From: Paenibacillus sp. OK003
Lineage (GTDB): Bacteria; Bacillota; Bacilli; Paenibacillales; Paenibacillaceae
Assembly: GCF_900109515.1 (NCBI RefSeq)
Contig: NZ_FOBD01000021.1
Span: 1 to 64,000 of the forward strand
Length of the DNA: 64,000 nucleotides
Reading direction: 5' to 3'
Shown here one piece after another: positions 53,117 to 62,130 of this stretch. The translations under genes were made by a program, and so were the position numbers. Below the pieces are notes generated by a model. It saw only the letters and a program-made list of their open reading frames with translations. It made no database searches and was not told where the DNA came from. How positions within the stretch are numbered: the stretch's first letter is position 1; each line of letters begins with the position of its first letter.

Positions 53117-53152
53117 AAGCAATGGGGCGTTTGCGTCCCGTTGCTTTTTTTC
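53117..53152 (+). terminator. Terminator of pyk
   Basis: AAGCAATGGGGCG and CGTCCCGTTGCTT pair around TTTG, followed by a T run. Confidence 0.9.
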
Positions 53153-53216
53153 CATCTTTATGACACTTTATTGCCTTGGATACGTAAGAATTGGTATAGC
53201 GAAGGAGGCCGGTAAC

Positions 53217-53723
53217 ATGCAACAACAAAGCAATGGCAGTTGGTACACGGCACGCCTTCGCGTGCGTTATCAGGAAAGTGATCAGATGGGTGTGGTCTAT
53301 CACGCGAACTATTTGAATTGGTTTGAAATCGGTCGAACCGAGATGATTCGCCAAATGGGGTATACATATCGTAAAATGGAGGAACAGGGGTTACTGCTTC
53401 CGGTAACCGGACTGGATGTGAAATATCATAAACCTGCCCGTTATGATGATGACATCATCATTTATACCCGTATTGCTGCATTTAGTGGTCTGCGACTGAA
53501 CTATGAGTATGACATAAGGCGCATGACTCCAGACCTTAATGAGCAGATAGGCGACGGGCAACGAGTATGGTCATCTGAGGAGTCCCTTCCTGGTGAACGA
53601 TTGGTTACAGGCTCTACCCAGCATGTATGGGTCAATGGGGACTGGAAGCCAGTCAGGCTGGATAAGGCAGCTTCTGAGCTCTACAGCGCGCTTGAGAAAG
53701 TGTGGCTTTCAGGAAAGGGGTAA
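53217..53723 (+). CDS. Acyl-CoA thioesterase, 4HBT/YbgC type
   Basis: 168 residues. Hotdog-fold thioesterase: RLRVRYQESDQMGVVYHANY carries the Asp and His of the YbgC-type active site, and WFEIGRTEMIRQMG follows. Hydrolyses acyl-CoA; chain length unknown. Start at 53217, six bases after GAAGGAGG. A longer C-terminus than YbgC, about 30 residues, is not recognised. Six bases separate it from fxsA, so they form an operon. Confidence 0.87.
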   Translation: MQQQSNGSWYTARLRVRYQESDQMGVVYHANYLNWFEIGRTEMIRQMGYTYRKMEEQGLLLPVTGLDVKYHKPARYDDDIIIYTRIAAFSGLRLNYEYDIRRMTPDLNEQIGDGQRVWSSEESLPGERLVTGSTQHVWVNGDWKPVRLDKAASELYSALEKVWLSGKG

Positions 53724-53729
53724 TACGTA

Positions 53730-54131
53730 ATGCGAAGATGGATGTGGGCCCTGCTATTAATCATTCCGGTGATTGAACTGTTTGGTTTCATTCTTATGAG
53801 TGACTGGATTGGAGCCGGAAAGACATTGCTTCTCATGATTCTCACGTCCTTGATCGGTATAGCCATGTTGCAGTTTGAAGGACGAAAAGTACTTATCGAT
53901 GCCAAATCCGAGATGGAGCGCGGTAAAGTGCCCGGAAGGAAAATGGTAGATGGACTATTTATTTTTGTCGGTGGTTTCCTGCTGCTGATTCCGGGTTTTA
54001 TTACAGATCTGATCGGATTTACACTGTTGTTTCCAGTAACACGTTCAGTGTACCGTCTATTCTTCCTGGGCTGGTTGGAGAAGAAAATGAGAACTGGAAG
54101 TATTAAGTTTTACCGTGGTCCAAAACAATAG
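53730..54131 (+). CDS. fxsA: FxsA family membrane protein
   Basis: 133 residues. Three to four hydrophobic segments with IPVIELFGFILMSDWIGAGK, MLQFEGRKVLIDAKSEMERGK and GGFLLLIPGFITDLIGFTLL, which define FxsA. In E. coli overproduction relieves phage T7 exclusion by F; normal role unknown. Ribosome site AAAGGGG. Ended by a terminator shared with ytvI. Confidence 0.9.
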   Translation: MRRWMWALLLIIPVIELFGFILMSDWIGAGKTLLLMILTSLIGIAMLQFEGRKVLIDAKSEMERGKVPGRKMVDGLFIFVGGFLLLIPGFITDLIGFTLLFPVTRSVYRLFFLGWLEKKMRTGSIKFYRGPKQ

Positions 54132-54153
54132 GATATACCAGCATCAGTTAAAG

Positions 54154-54199
54154 AAAGGCACCCACCACCAGATTCAGTCTGATGAGCGGTGCCTTTTTA
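54154..54199. terminator. Terminator between fxsA and ytvI
   Basis: AAAGGCACC/GGTGCCTTT stem followed by T; A run on the other side serves the convergent gene. Confidence 0.8.
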
Positions 54200-54241
54200 A
54201 TTTTGTTTATATACGGATGACAGAAAACAGAACTCATGATT

Positions 54242-55360
54242 TTACCGGACACGTCCGTTAATAATGTATGTTCGGAGATCACGGAACACGTTCGCTCGAT
54301 TAAATGCATCAAGGATAACGAGGCTGACAGGGCCGATGATCAAACCGAGTACACCGAACAGCTTCAATCCGACAAACATGCCAACCAGTGTGGCGAGAGG
54401 GTCCAGGCCGACACTGCTGGCCAGCACTTTGGGTTCAATGATTTGGCGGGCAATCAGCACAATGAGATATACAATACTGATGCCAATACCCAGGTACAGG
54501 TCCCCGTTCATAAGCAGGTATGCGGCCCAGGGAACCATCACCAGACCAACACCGAGATAAGGAAGCAGATCCACCAGACCGATGAGCAAAGCGATCGTGA
54601 AGGCAGACTTAACCTGGAGCACAAGCAATCCGATCATGACAAATAATGCGGTGATGGAGATCATAATCAACTGGGCTCGTGCATAACCGAACAGGGCTTT
54701 TTTCAGATCATTCCATATGTCGGTTATCGGTTTGCGAATGGATGAGGGCACCCAGCCCGATACGGTAATGCTGTGTCTGTTCCAGCTTTTGCTGATAAAA
54801 AAAGCGGAGAGCAGAACCACGATTAATACGGCTCCCATATTGGGTAGAGAAGTGAGCAGGTTTAGAATCATGTTGAAAAATCCGGTGACCAGATCCGTTA
54901 CAGCAGTACCTACCGTTTCGGTTGTTTTGCTAATATTGCTGTTAATGGTCTCCTGATAGTTGGGATTTTCCTTGTAAAATTCATTAATCTGTCCAATTAA
55001 ACTCTGAATCGTATCATTCTGGGTCCAACGGACGAACGTAGCTTTAATCTCATCGACATGAAGGTCGAAGCTCGTCGTTAGTGAAATGACTTCCTTTACC
55101 ATACGGGTTACCGCAGCGGATAATACGACGACAATGGCCCCGAAATAAAGGATTAGTGATAAGGTTACAGCCAGCCAGCGAGGAAATCGGGCCTTGTATT
55201 GAAGCAGCTTCACCAGAGGGTTCATCGCGTAGGCGATAATCCAGGCGATGGCAAAAGGATATAACAGCGGGAACAGCAGATATATGGCAACGGCTATGAG
55301 TATGGTTGCGATAATCACCCATATGCCGCGCAGCAGACGTTTCATTATGATTCTATCCAA
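54242..55360 (-). CDS. ytvI: Sporulation-associated AI-2E/PerM family permease YtvI
   Basis: 372 residues with about eight hydrophobic segments. PerM-family features: IAWIIAYAMNPLVKLLQ near the start, GLVDLLPYLGVGLVMVPWAAY and the C-terminal GLDPLATLVGMFVGLKLFGVLGLIIGP. YtvI is made in sporulation in B. subtilis; the transported substrate is not known, despite the AI-2 exporter name. TTG start at 55360, seven bases after AAGGAGAG; an ATG 15 bases later is too far from it. Confidence 0.86.
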   Translation of the reverse strand: MDRIIMKRLLRGIWVIIATILIAVAIYLLFPLLYPFAIAWIIAYAMNPLVKLLQYKARFPRWLAVTLSLILYFGAIVVVLSAAVTRMVKEVISLTTSFDLHVDEIKATFVRWTQNDTIQSLIGQINEFYKENPNYQETINSNISKTTETVGTAVTDLVTGFFNMILNLLTSLPNMGAVLIVVLLSAFFISKSWNRHSITVSGWVPSSIRKPITDIWNDLKKALFGYARAQLIMISITALFVMIGLLVLQVKSAFTIALLIGLVDLLPYLGVGLVMVPWAAYLLMNGDLYLGIGISIVYLIVLIARQIIEPKVLASSVGLDPLATLVGMFVGLKLFGVLGLIIGPVSLVILDAFNRANVFRDLRTYIINGRVR

Positions 55361-55607
55361 GCATCAACTCTCCTTATTCCATTTCAAGCTACCTATAAAC
55401 CATGAAGGAAACACAGGAAGCTATCTAGTTAATATAGAGCAAATACACTGATTTGAAACGCCAGGATGCCGTGGATTTATATCTTTTCTTTTGCCTAGAG
55501 TATGCCTCATGTTCACAAAATATAGCAATAAAAACTTGATTAATAGCATGGATTTATATAAAAAGAATAAAATGTCAACCTTGTTTTTGTAAAGGTTTTC
55601 AAAAATG

Positions 55608-55626
55608 CTTTATCGGTCTGATAAAG
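55608..55626 (+). promoter_or_regulatory. Dyad upstream of the citZ promoter (possible CcpC-type site)
   Basis: CTTTATC-GGTCT-GATAAAG, a perfect 7-5-7 inverted repeat centred about 44 bases before the -35. CcpC, which regulates citZ in Bacillus, binds A/T-rich ATAA/TTAT dyads; identity here is inference. Confidence 0.45.
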
Positions 55627-55657
55627 AAGTTTGATGTGCGGATGACCTCGCATCATG

Positions 55658-55686
55658 TTCACATAAACGACAAAATCCAGTATGAT
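55658..55686 (+). promoter_or_regulatory. citZ promoter
   Basis: TTCACA and TATGAT, each five of six to consensus, separated by exactly 17 bases; about 160 bases before the start codon. Confidence 0.6.
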
Positions 55687-55750
55687 GAGAGAAGGAAATG
55701 CCGATTGACAGATATGAAAACCGGATATTGAGGTATTTATTAATTTTAAA

Positions 55751-55766
55751 ATGTAAATGGTTACAA
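55751..55766 (+). promoter_or_regulatory. Catabolite-response element (cre) candidate in the citZ leader
   Basis: ATGTAAATGGTTACAA fits the CcpA consensus WTGNAARCGNWWWCAW with one mismatch (T for the central C). It lies downstream of the promoter, where binding would block elongation. Confidence 0.5.
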
Positions 55767-55846
55767 AAGAAGGACGAGTGCGTTTAAGCACGTAGATGAC
55801 ACTCTGGATGGGTTCTTGATTTCGTTTATTAAAGGAGAGATGTAAT

Positions 55847-56959
55847 ATGACAGCTACCAAAGGTCTGGAAGGCATCGTTGCAACAACCTCTTCGATCAGC
55901 TCCATTGTAGACGGTGTGCTTACATACCGTGGATACGATATTGACGATCTGGCAGAACATGCAAGCTTTGAAGAAGTTGCCTATTTACTGTGGTTTGGTA
56001 AATTGCCAACTACGGATGAACTGAAATCCCTTCGCAAAAGCCTGAGCGATTACGCGCCGATTCCGAGCGAGTTGATTGCACAAATCCAATTGTATCCGAA
56101 AAACATGAGTACCATGGCAGCACTGCGTTCCGCAGTATCCGCACTGGCTCTGTACGATGAGCAGGCTGACGAGATGACAGCGGAAGCGAACGAGAACAAA
56201 GCGGTTAAGCTGCAAGCGCAGTTGCCAACCATTGTGGCAGCCATAGCCCGTATCCGTCAGGGCAAAGAACCTGTGGCTCCAAAAGAAGGCGCTTCCATCG
56301 CAGAAAACTTTTTATATATGATGACTGGAGAACAACCAGCCGAGACCGCTGTTAAAGCCCTGGATCAGGCGCTCGTCCTGCATGCGGATCATGAGTTGAA
56401 CGCTTCTACATTTGCAGCACGTGTAACCGTAGCTACACTGTCTGACATCTATTCGGGAGTAACTTCTGCGATTGGCGCATTGAAGGGACCATTGCATGGC
56501 GGTGCGAACGAAGCCGTTATGAAAATGCTGAATGAGATTGGTACACCTGATCGTCTGGAAGCGGCTATTCAAGAAAAATTGAATAACCGTGAGAAGATCA
56601 TGGGCTTTGGACACCGTGTCTACAAAAATGGAGACCCACGTGCGAAACATCTGCAAAAGATGTCCAAGGAACTGGGCGAAATGAACAACGATACACGCCT
56701 GTATGAAATGTCAGTGAAGATCGAAGAACTGGTGACAGGACAAAAAGGTCTGAAACCAAATGTAGATTTCTATTCCGCTTCCGTATATACCCAATTGGGT
56801 ATTGAAGAGGTACTATTTACACCGATCTTTGCGATTAGCCGGGTATCAGGTTGGACTGCCCATATTCTGGAACAGCTTGCGGATAACCGTATTATTCGTC
56901 CACGTGCCGAGTACACAGGCCCAACAGATCAGAAGTACGTTTCAATTGAACTTCGCTAA
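55847..56959 (+). CDS. citZ: Citrate synthase
   Basis: 370 residues, the small Gram-positive type. Condenses oxaloacetate and acetyl-CoA. Active-site residues: His in GPLHGGANEAVM, His in GFGHRVYKNGDPR and Asp in NVDFYSASVY. AAAGGAGAG precedes the ATG. First gene of citZ-icd-mdh, as in B. subtilis. Likely regulated by carbon source through the dyad and the cre-like site upstream. Confidence 0.97.
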   Translation: MTATKGLEGIVATTSSISSIVDGVLTYRGYDIDDLAEHASFEEVAYLLWFGKLPTTDELKSLRKSLSDYAPIPSELIAQIQLYPKNMSTMAALRSAVSALALYDEQADEMTAEANENKAVKLQAQLPTIVAAIARIRQGKEPVAPKEGASIAENFLYMMTGEQPAETAVKALDQALVLHADHELNASTFAARVTVATLSDIYSGVTSAIGALKGPLHGGANEAVMKMLNEIGTPDRLEAAIQEKLNNREKIMGFGHRVYKNGDPRAKHLQKMSKELGEMNNDTRLYEMSVKIEELVTGQKGLKPNVDFYSASVYTQLGIEEVLFTPIFAISRVSGWTAHILEQLADNRIIRPRAEYTGPTDQKYVSIELR

Positions 56960-57109
56960 TGGCATCAAAACCAGTATAATAAACAAGGACGGGGTGAAGG
57001 GGTGTAACCTGTTGGCTAATACTAGCAGCACGTTCATAACCCTTCCTCCAATAAGACAAGCGGTGTGTTATCATACTGCATCTACGAAACCCAAGGAGGA
57101 ATTATACGA

Positions 57110-58402
57110 ATGAAATTAGAAAAATTTGCTCACCCAACTGAAGGCGAAAAAATTCAAATTGATAACGGTACACTGCAAGTACCTAATAACCCGATCATTC
57201 CATTTATCGAAGGTGACGGAACAGGCCGTGACATCTGGAAAGCTTCCAAACGTGTATTGGATGCAGCTGTTGAAAAAGCATATGACGGCAACAAAAAAAT
57301 CGCATGGTATGAAGTGTTTGCTGGACAAAAAGCATTCGATACATACGGTGAGTGGCTGCCGAATGATACACTGGAAGCCATTCGTGAGTATATCGTAGCG
57401 ATCAAAGGACCATTGACTACACCAATCGGCGGCGGTATTCGTTCCCTGAACGTAGCGCTGCGTCAAGAACTGGATCTGTACACTTGCTTGCGTCCTGTTC
57501 GCTACTTCGATGGTGTACCTTCTCCGGTTAAACGTCCTGAGCTGGTAGACATGGTCATTTTCCGTGAGAATACGGAAGATATCTATGCGGGTATTGAGTA
57601 CGCAGAAGGTTCCGAAGAAGTGAAAAAAGTAATCCAGTTCCTGCAACAGGAAATGGGCGTAAACAAAATCCGTTTCCCTGAAACTTCCGGTATTGGTATC
57701 AAGCCAGTTTCCTCTGAAGGTTCCAAACGTTTGGTACGTGCAGCAGTGCAATATGCCATCGATCACAACCGTAAGAGCGTTACATTGGTTCACAAAGGCA
57801 ATATCATGAAATTTACTGAAGGTGCCTTCAAAAACTGGGGTTATGAAGTTGCTGAAGATGAGTTCGCTGACAAAGTGTTCACTTGGGCACAATACGATAT
57901 CATTAAAGAAAAAGACGGTACGGATGCAGCTAATGCAGCTCAAAAAGCAGCTGAAGATGCTGGCAAAATCATCGTGAAAGATGCTATTGCCGATATCGCT
58001 CTGCAACAAGTATTGACTCGTCCAGGCGAATTCGATGTAATCGCAACGTTGAATCTGAACGGTGACTATCTGTCCGATGCATTGGCTGCACAAGTTGGCG
58101 GAATTGGTATCGCTCCAGGAGCGAACATCAACTATGTAACAGGACATGCGATCTTCGAAGCTACTCACGGTACTGCACCTAAATATGCTGACAAAGATGT
58201 CGTGAACCCTGGTTCCGTTATTCTGTCTGGCGTTATGTTGCTTGAGCACTTGGGATGGCAAGAAGCGGCTAACCTGATCTACAAAGGGATGGAAACATCC
58301 ATCAACAACAAAACAGTAACTTATGACTTTGCACGTCTGATGGACGGCGCTACTGAAGTGAAATGTTCTGAATTTGCTGATCAAATCATTAAAAACCTGT
58401 AA
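57110..58402 (+). CDS. icd: Isocitrate dehydrogenase, NADP-dependent
   Basis: 430 residues. Decarboxylates isocitrate to 2-oxoglutarate. PFIEGDGTGRDIWKAS, the substrate-binding GGIRSLNVALRQ, RENTEDIYAGIEY and ATHGTAPKYADKD are intact; the size and tail match the NADP-dependent E. coli/Bacillus type. Start at 57110, eight bases after AAGGAGG; the frame extends upstream to 57065 but into the ribosome site. 150 bases separate it from citZ and 15 from mdh. Confidence 0.97.
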   Translation: MKLEKFAHPTEGEKIQIDNGTLQVPNNPIIPFIEGDGTGRDIWKASKRVLDAAVEKAYDGNKKIAWYEVFAGQKAFDTYGEWLPNDTLEAIREYIVAIKGPLTTPIGGGIRSLNVALRQELDLYTCLRPVRYFDGVPSPVKRPELVDMVIFRENTEDIYAGIEYAEGSEEVKKVIQFLQQEMGVNKIRFPETSGIGIKPVSSEGSKRLVRAAVQYAIDHNRKSVTLVHKGNIMKFTEGAFKNWGYEVAEDEFADKVFTWAQYDIIKEKDGTDAANAAQKAAEDAGKIIVKDAIADIALQQVLTRPGEFDVIATLNLNGDYLSDALAAQVGGIGIAPGANINYVTGHAIFEATHGTAPKYADKDVVNPGSVILSGVMLLEHLGWQEAANLIYKGMETSINNKTVTYDFARLMDGATEVKCSEFADQIIKNL

Positions 58403-58417
58403 GGGGAGATGTGAATC

Positions 58418-59359
58418 GTGACTATTCAGCGCAAAAAAATCACAGTAGTCGGCGCCGGATTTACCGGAGCTACAACGGCTTTGATGCTTGCCCAAAAAGA
58501 ACTCGGGGATGTTATTCTGGTTGATATTCCACAATTGGAAAACCCGACTAAAGGTAAAGCGCTCGACATGTGGGAAGCTAGTCCTGTTCAGGGCTTCGAC
58601 AGCAATATCGTCGGTACTTCCAACTACGAGGATACTGCAGGTTCGGAGATTGTTATTATTACGGCAGGTATTGCTCGTAAACCGGGTATGAGCCGTGATG
58701 ATCTGGTCAACACGAATGCGGGGATCGTAAAGTCTGTTTGTGAAAATGTGAAAAAATATTGCCCTGATTCCATCGTCATTATTCTAAGCAACCCGGTAGA
58801 TGCAATGACATATGCAGCTTATCAGACGCTTGGTTTTCCTAAAAACCGCGTAATCGGTCAGTCCGGTGTACTGGATACTGCACGTTATTGTACATTCATT
58901 GCACAAGAGCTGAATGTATCGGTTGAAGACGTCCGTGGATTCGTTCTTGGCGGTCACGGAGACGATATGGTACCACTCGTTCGTTATTCCAGCGTTGGCG
59001 GTATTCCAATCGATACCCTCATCCCGGCAGAGCGCATTGAAGCCATCGTACAACGCACACGTGTTGGCGGCGGTGAGATCGTGAACCTGCTCGGTAACGG
59101 CAGCGCATATTATGCACCAGCAGCTTCATTGGTGCAAATGACCGAAGCCATTTTGAAAGACAAAAAACGAATCATTCCGGTTATTGCTTACCTTGAAGGG
59201 GAATATGGCTACAATGACTTGTTCCTTGGTGTGCCAACCATTCTGGGTGGTAACGGAATTGAAAAAATATTTGAACTGGAACTGACTGCTGAAGAAAAAG
59301 CAGGACTCGACAAATCTGCGGATTCGGTTCGTAACGTCATTTCAGTAGTGAACCTGTAA
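58418..59359 (+). CDS. mdh: Malate dehydrogenase
   Basis: 313 residues, LDH-like malate dehydrogenase of Bacillales. NAD-binding VVGAGFTGATTALML, the substrate Arg pair in GIARKPGMSRDDL, ILSNPVDAMTY, and catalytic His in LGGHGDDMVPLVRY. GTG start after AAGGGGAG, close behind icd, so it is co-transcribed. In B. subtilis phoP and phoR follow; here a terminator and other genes follow. Confidence 0.97.
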   Translation: MTIQRKKITVVGAGFTGATTALMLAQKELGDVILVDIPQLENPTKGKALDMWEASPVQGFDSNIVGTSNYEDTAGSEIVIITAGIARKPGMSRDDLVNTNAGIVKSVCENVKKYCPDSIVIILSNPVDAMTYAAYQTLGFPKNRVIGQSGVLDTARYCTFIAQELNVSVEDVRGFVLGGHGDDMVPLVRYSSVGGIPIDTLIPAERIEAIVQRTRVGGGEIVNLLGNGSAYYAPAASLVQMTEAILKDKKRIIPVIAYLEGEYGYNDLFLGVPTILGGNGIEKIFELELTAEEKAGLDKSADSVRNVISVVNL

Positions 59360-59390
59360 AAGTTTGAAAACTTTTTGACAGGAACAGACA

Positions 59391-59427
59391 GAAAACCTTC
59401 GGATCATCCGGAGGTTTTCTTTTCTTT
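59391..59427 (+). terminator. Terminator of citZ-icd-mdh
   Basis: GAAAACCTTCGGA pairs with TCCGGAGGTTTTC (one G-U) around a three-base loop, followed by a T-rich run. Confidence 0.9.
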
Positions 59428-59499
59428 GGATAAGTTCCCCAGTATAATGAGATGTGATGTATAGCACACTGATTGAAATTTCTGAGGAGGATGGACATT

Positions 59500-59925
59500 T
59501 TGACAATGATTATGTATTTGCTCCATATTATTGGAGCACTGGCGATGGGCTTCTATCTGATCTTGCCATTCGTGGTTGGCAAAATCCGCACCTTGAGTGC
59601 TGCCGCTCAAGAGGGCGCATTTGCATCGCTCCGTTCATTGAACCGTATCGCACAGTACGGACTTGTGATTCAGCTTCTTACGGGTGGTTACTTGATGACC
59701 AAGGGCGAGTATTCCTATCTGTGGATGGGCGTGGTAGTGGTTCTGTTGCTTGCTATTGCAGCAATCGGTGGCATTATGGGTAAACCGCTACGCTTGGCAG
59801 CAGAGGCTGTGAAAAGCAATCGTGACGTCAGTGCAGAGCAGAGCAAGATTCGCACGTTCAGCACATTGCTTGCCGTATTCCTGCTCATTATGGTGTATCT
59901 GATGGTGAACAACCAGGTGATCTAA
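59500..59925 (+). CDS. Four-span membrane protein of unknown function
   Basis: 141 residues with hydrophobic segments near 3-25, 50-68, 78-98 and 118-138; loops are short and charged. GGYLMTKGEYSYLWMGV and the N-terminal LLHIIGALAMGFYL recall small DUF2269-type proteins, but I cannot assign a family with confidence. I take the TTG at 59500, nine bases after GAGGAGG; the ATG at 59506 is the alternative. Ended by its own terminator. Confidence 0.65.
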   Translation: MTMIMYLLHIIGALAMGFYLILPFVVGKIRTLSAAAQEGAFASLRSLNRIAQYGLVIQLLTGGYLMTKGEYSYLWMGVVVVLLLAIAAIGGIMGKPLRLAAEAVKSNRDVSAEQSKIRTFSTLLAVFLLIMVYLMVNNQVI

Positions 59926-60024
59926 CAACAGCTGCGAACGAGTTTTATTTGCGAGCTGAACTTAAAGCGTTTGCACTTCAAACGTTGGGACAAGCTGAAT
60001 AAAGTAAGGTCTTGAACCGTATTG

Positions 60025-60054
60025 AAATAGACAGCCCTCAGGCTGTCTATTTTT
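60025..60054. terminator. Terminator hairpin
   Basis: Perfect 12-bp stem AAATAGACAGCC/GGCTGTCTATTT with a four-base loop, then T; near-symmetric, so it could act on both strands. Confidence 0.88.
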
Positions 60055-60150
60055 GTTCGCTCAATCTGGGATAATGTCTGACAACCAGAAATGTATATAG
60101 CGTTGATACAAAGGCATATATGGCTCACGTAGTTATACTCTACATTTTAG

Positions 60151-61710
60151 TTAACCCAGGCTCACAGCGTGGGCAAATACGGTGTTACGACCGTTACGCT
60201 TGGACTCATATAGTGCCGTATCGGCATCGCGCAGCAAGGATTCCAGAGAATCGGACCCTCCATTATATTGTGCCACTCCGAAGCTTGAAGTCAGTGGAAT
60301 ACGAGTACCTTGTACCTCCAGCGGGTCATTCAACAAAGCTATGCGTAACTTCTCAGCAAGCTGCTCACCGTCTTGGAGGGAGGCATTGGGTACCGCGATA
60401 ACAAACTCCTCTCCTCCATAACGTGCAAACAACATCTCCGAATTCAGATAACGATTACATACAGAGACAACATGAATGATGGCCTGATCCCCAACGTCAT
60501 GTCCATAGGTGTCATTAATTCGTTTGAAATGATCAATGTCAAATAATATAAAGGCCGTTGGCCGCAGATTAAGCTGGGCTTCACTCAGTATCTCTCGACC
60601 TCTAAGCAGGAACTGCGTGCGGTTATATATTTTGGTGAGACCATCGAAGTAAGCCAGTTGCTTCAATTGTTCTTGTAGGAAACGTTGCTCTGTAATATCA
60701 ATCAGCATAATCAGTGTGCCAACAGCTTGTCCTTCTTTGTTATAGACATAAGAGGTTCTTACCTGATAACAGACGGTCTCTCCGTTCAATTGCCAGTACA
60801 GATCGGTTTGCAGACCTTCTCGGCCATATTCCACTGGAAAGGTCTCGCCGGCAAGCGACAGCCAGATATCATTCAGATGTTGACCTACCATGCTGAAATC
60901 AAGCTCTGGCAGCATATCACGCAGAGATTTGTTGTAGTCGACGAGACGATTGGAACTATCCAGCACGATAACGCCTTCACGCATGCTCTCAAAGATACTA
61001 TCCTTGGCAATAGGTACGATGGTTAGCAGACGGGACGATAGAATAGCCCATATATACATAGCGGATGTGATGCACATGAGAACCGGAACAGGGTCCATAC
61101 CACCTGGGGTCAGACCAAGCAAATACACAAAGGCCGCTACCATGGGAATAATCTGTGAAGTAATCAGTGTGAGTAGCTGACGACGATACATCCTTTTGGT
61201 ATGTTTCCATTGTCCGATGAGAATAAGGCAGGCACATAACAGACAGGAAAAGGTGAATGCACCATGAACAACGTACCACTGCCCTACGGCAATATCCATT
61301 AGAGGGACGGAACTGTCTTCTCTTAGCCATACTCTTTTATAGAAAAGATGATGAAAATCATTTGTTGCCACCATGAACAAGGTAATGGGAGGGATTACAA
61401 ACAGCGCCGCAGAAGCTTTTTTGGATAACGTTTTACCCGTGTATTGCATCATGAGCATCAGCCCAAGTGAGGCGGAGAAAGGCATACCGATGTATTCAAC
61501 GACCGTCCAGAATTTCATCTGCTCCAGTGTATTGCTTGCGAGTTCAATCGCGTAACCGAAAGTGTAAACCGACAGAGCTGCTGTATAGAGAATGAATATT
61601 TTCGAACTGGGGATTTCTGCTCTTCTAACATAAGTATATAAACACAGAAAAACATTCAGCACAGCTGAAGTTGCTACAAGTGTTATATAAGAATTAATGT
61701 GCGATTCCAT
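60151..61710 (-). CDS. Diguanylate cyclase with 7TM and PAS domains
   Basis: 519 residues. Seven hydrophobic segments in the first 220 residues resemble the 7TM N-terminal region of some sensor kinases; a PAS-like domain (about 225-335, with EGVIVLDSSNRLVDYN) follows, then a GGDEF domain whose active site is RYGGEEFVIAVPN. This intact GGEEF predicts cyclic-di-GMP synthesis. The RxxD inhibitory site five residues upstream is absent (NSEM), so product feedback is unlikely. Start at the second Met, 61710, nine bases after GGAG. Confidence 0.88.
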   Translation of the reverse strand: MESHINSYITLVATSAVLNVFLCLYTYVRRAEIPSSKIFILYTAALSVYTFGYAIELASNTLEQMKFWTVVEYIGMPFSASLGLMLMMQYTGKTLSKKASAALFVIPPITLFMVATNDFHHLFYKRVWLREDSSVPLMDIAVGQWYVVHGAFTFSCLLCACLILIGQWKHTKRMYRRQLLTLITSQIIPMVAAFVYLLGLTPGGMDPVPVLMCITSAMYIWAILSSRLLTIVPIAKDSIFESMREGVIVLDSSNRLVDYNKSLRDMLPELDFSMVGQHLNDIWLSLAGETFPVEYGREGLQTDLYWQLNGETVCYQVRTSYVYNKEGQAVGTLIMLIDITEQRFLQEQLKQLAYFDGLTKIYNRTQFLLRGREILSEAQLNLRPTAFILFDIDHFKRINDTYGHDVGDQAIIHVVSVCNRYLNSEMLFARYGGEEFVIAVPNASLQDGEQLAEKLRIALLNDPLEVQGTRIPLTSSFGVAQYNGGSDSLESLLRDADTALYESKRNGRNTVFAHAVSLG

Positions 61711-62130
61711 GGGTTTGGTCTCCATATTAGATCAGAATAGTTGCTTAGTTGGGAAGCATGACTGCATCATTCAAACTGGATTAATGTAGTTTAAAGCGAA
61801 CCTGTATACTGTCCATTGTACATCAGCCCATTCGGCATAGGAATACAATTTGGGCAGTGAATCAGTCCAATTTCGATAAAATTTGCGAATGTTTCAGCAT
61901 GCCTGATCGGTACGTCTTTTTTTAATGAGCATATAGCGGAATGGATATGATTTTGATCTGGTTTACAAAAGTCGGGATCGGCGTTGATACAACCATGATA
62001 TTTTATCATTAGGCTTGCCTGGGGATAGTTCTAGAACAATCGCGGCTGTACTGCTTATCAAAAATGGCAGGGTCTTCATGCTATCTGTGATATGATATAG
62101 ACCGAACAAGTAAGCTTCGGAGGCGGTCAT
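61711..62130. other. Divergent region upstream of the diguanylate cyclase and cupin genes
   Basis: 420 bases. Contains one low-confidence small reverse-strand reading frame (61791-62009). CTGTGATATGATATAG near 62084-62099 offers a TATGAT-like -10 for the cupin gene; no good -35 was found. Confidence 0.4.
61791..62009 (-). CDS. Possible small cysteine-containing protein
   Basis: 72 codons with five Cys, including HCPNC near the end and HGCIN near the start, which would suit a small zinc site. There is no recognisable ribosome site and no family that I know, so it may be chance. Confidence 0.22.
   Translation of the reverse strand: MIKYHGCINADPDFCKPDQNHIHSAICSLKKDVPIRHAETFANFIEIGLIHCPNCIPMPNGLMYNGQYTGSL

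Larger units (their letters stand above)
55361..55846. other. Regulatory region between ytvI and citZ
   Basis: 486 A/T-rich bases. Holds the citZ promoter, an upstream dyad and a cre-like site (listed separately). A 121-codon reverse-strand open frame here crosses the citZ start and shows no family features. Confidence 0.6.

Noticed and set aside
55540..55905. 121-codon reverse-strand reading frame in the citZ control region
   Set aside because: Crosses the citZ start and promoter, no ribosome site or recognisable domain.
57116..58534. 472-codon reverse-strand reading frame over icd
   Set aside because: It is antisense to a certain enzyme gene, Cys/Phe-rich, with no ribosome site or family features; a result of codon bias.
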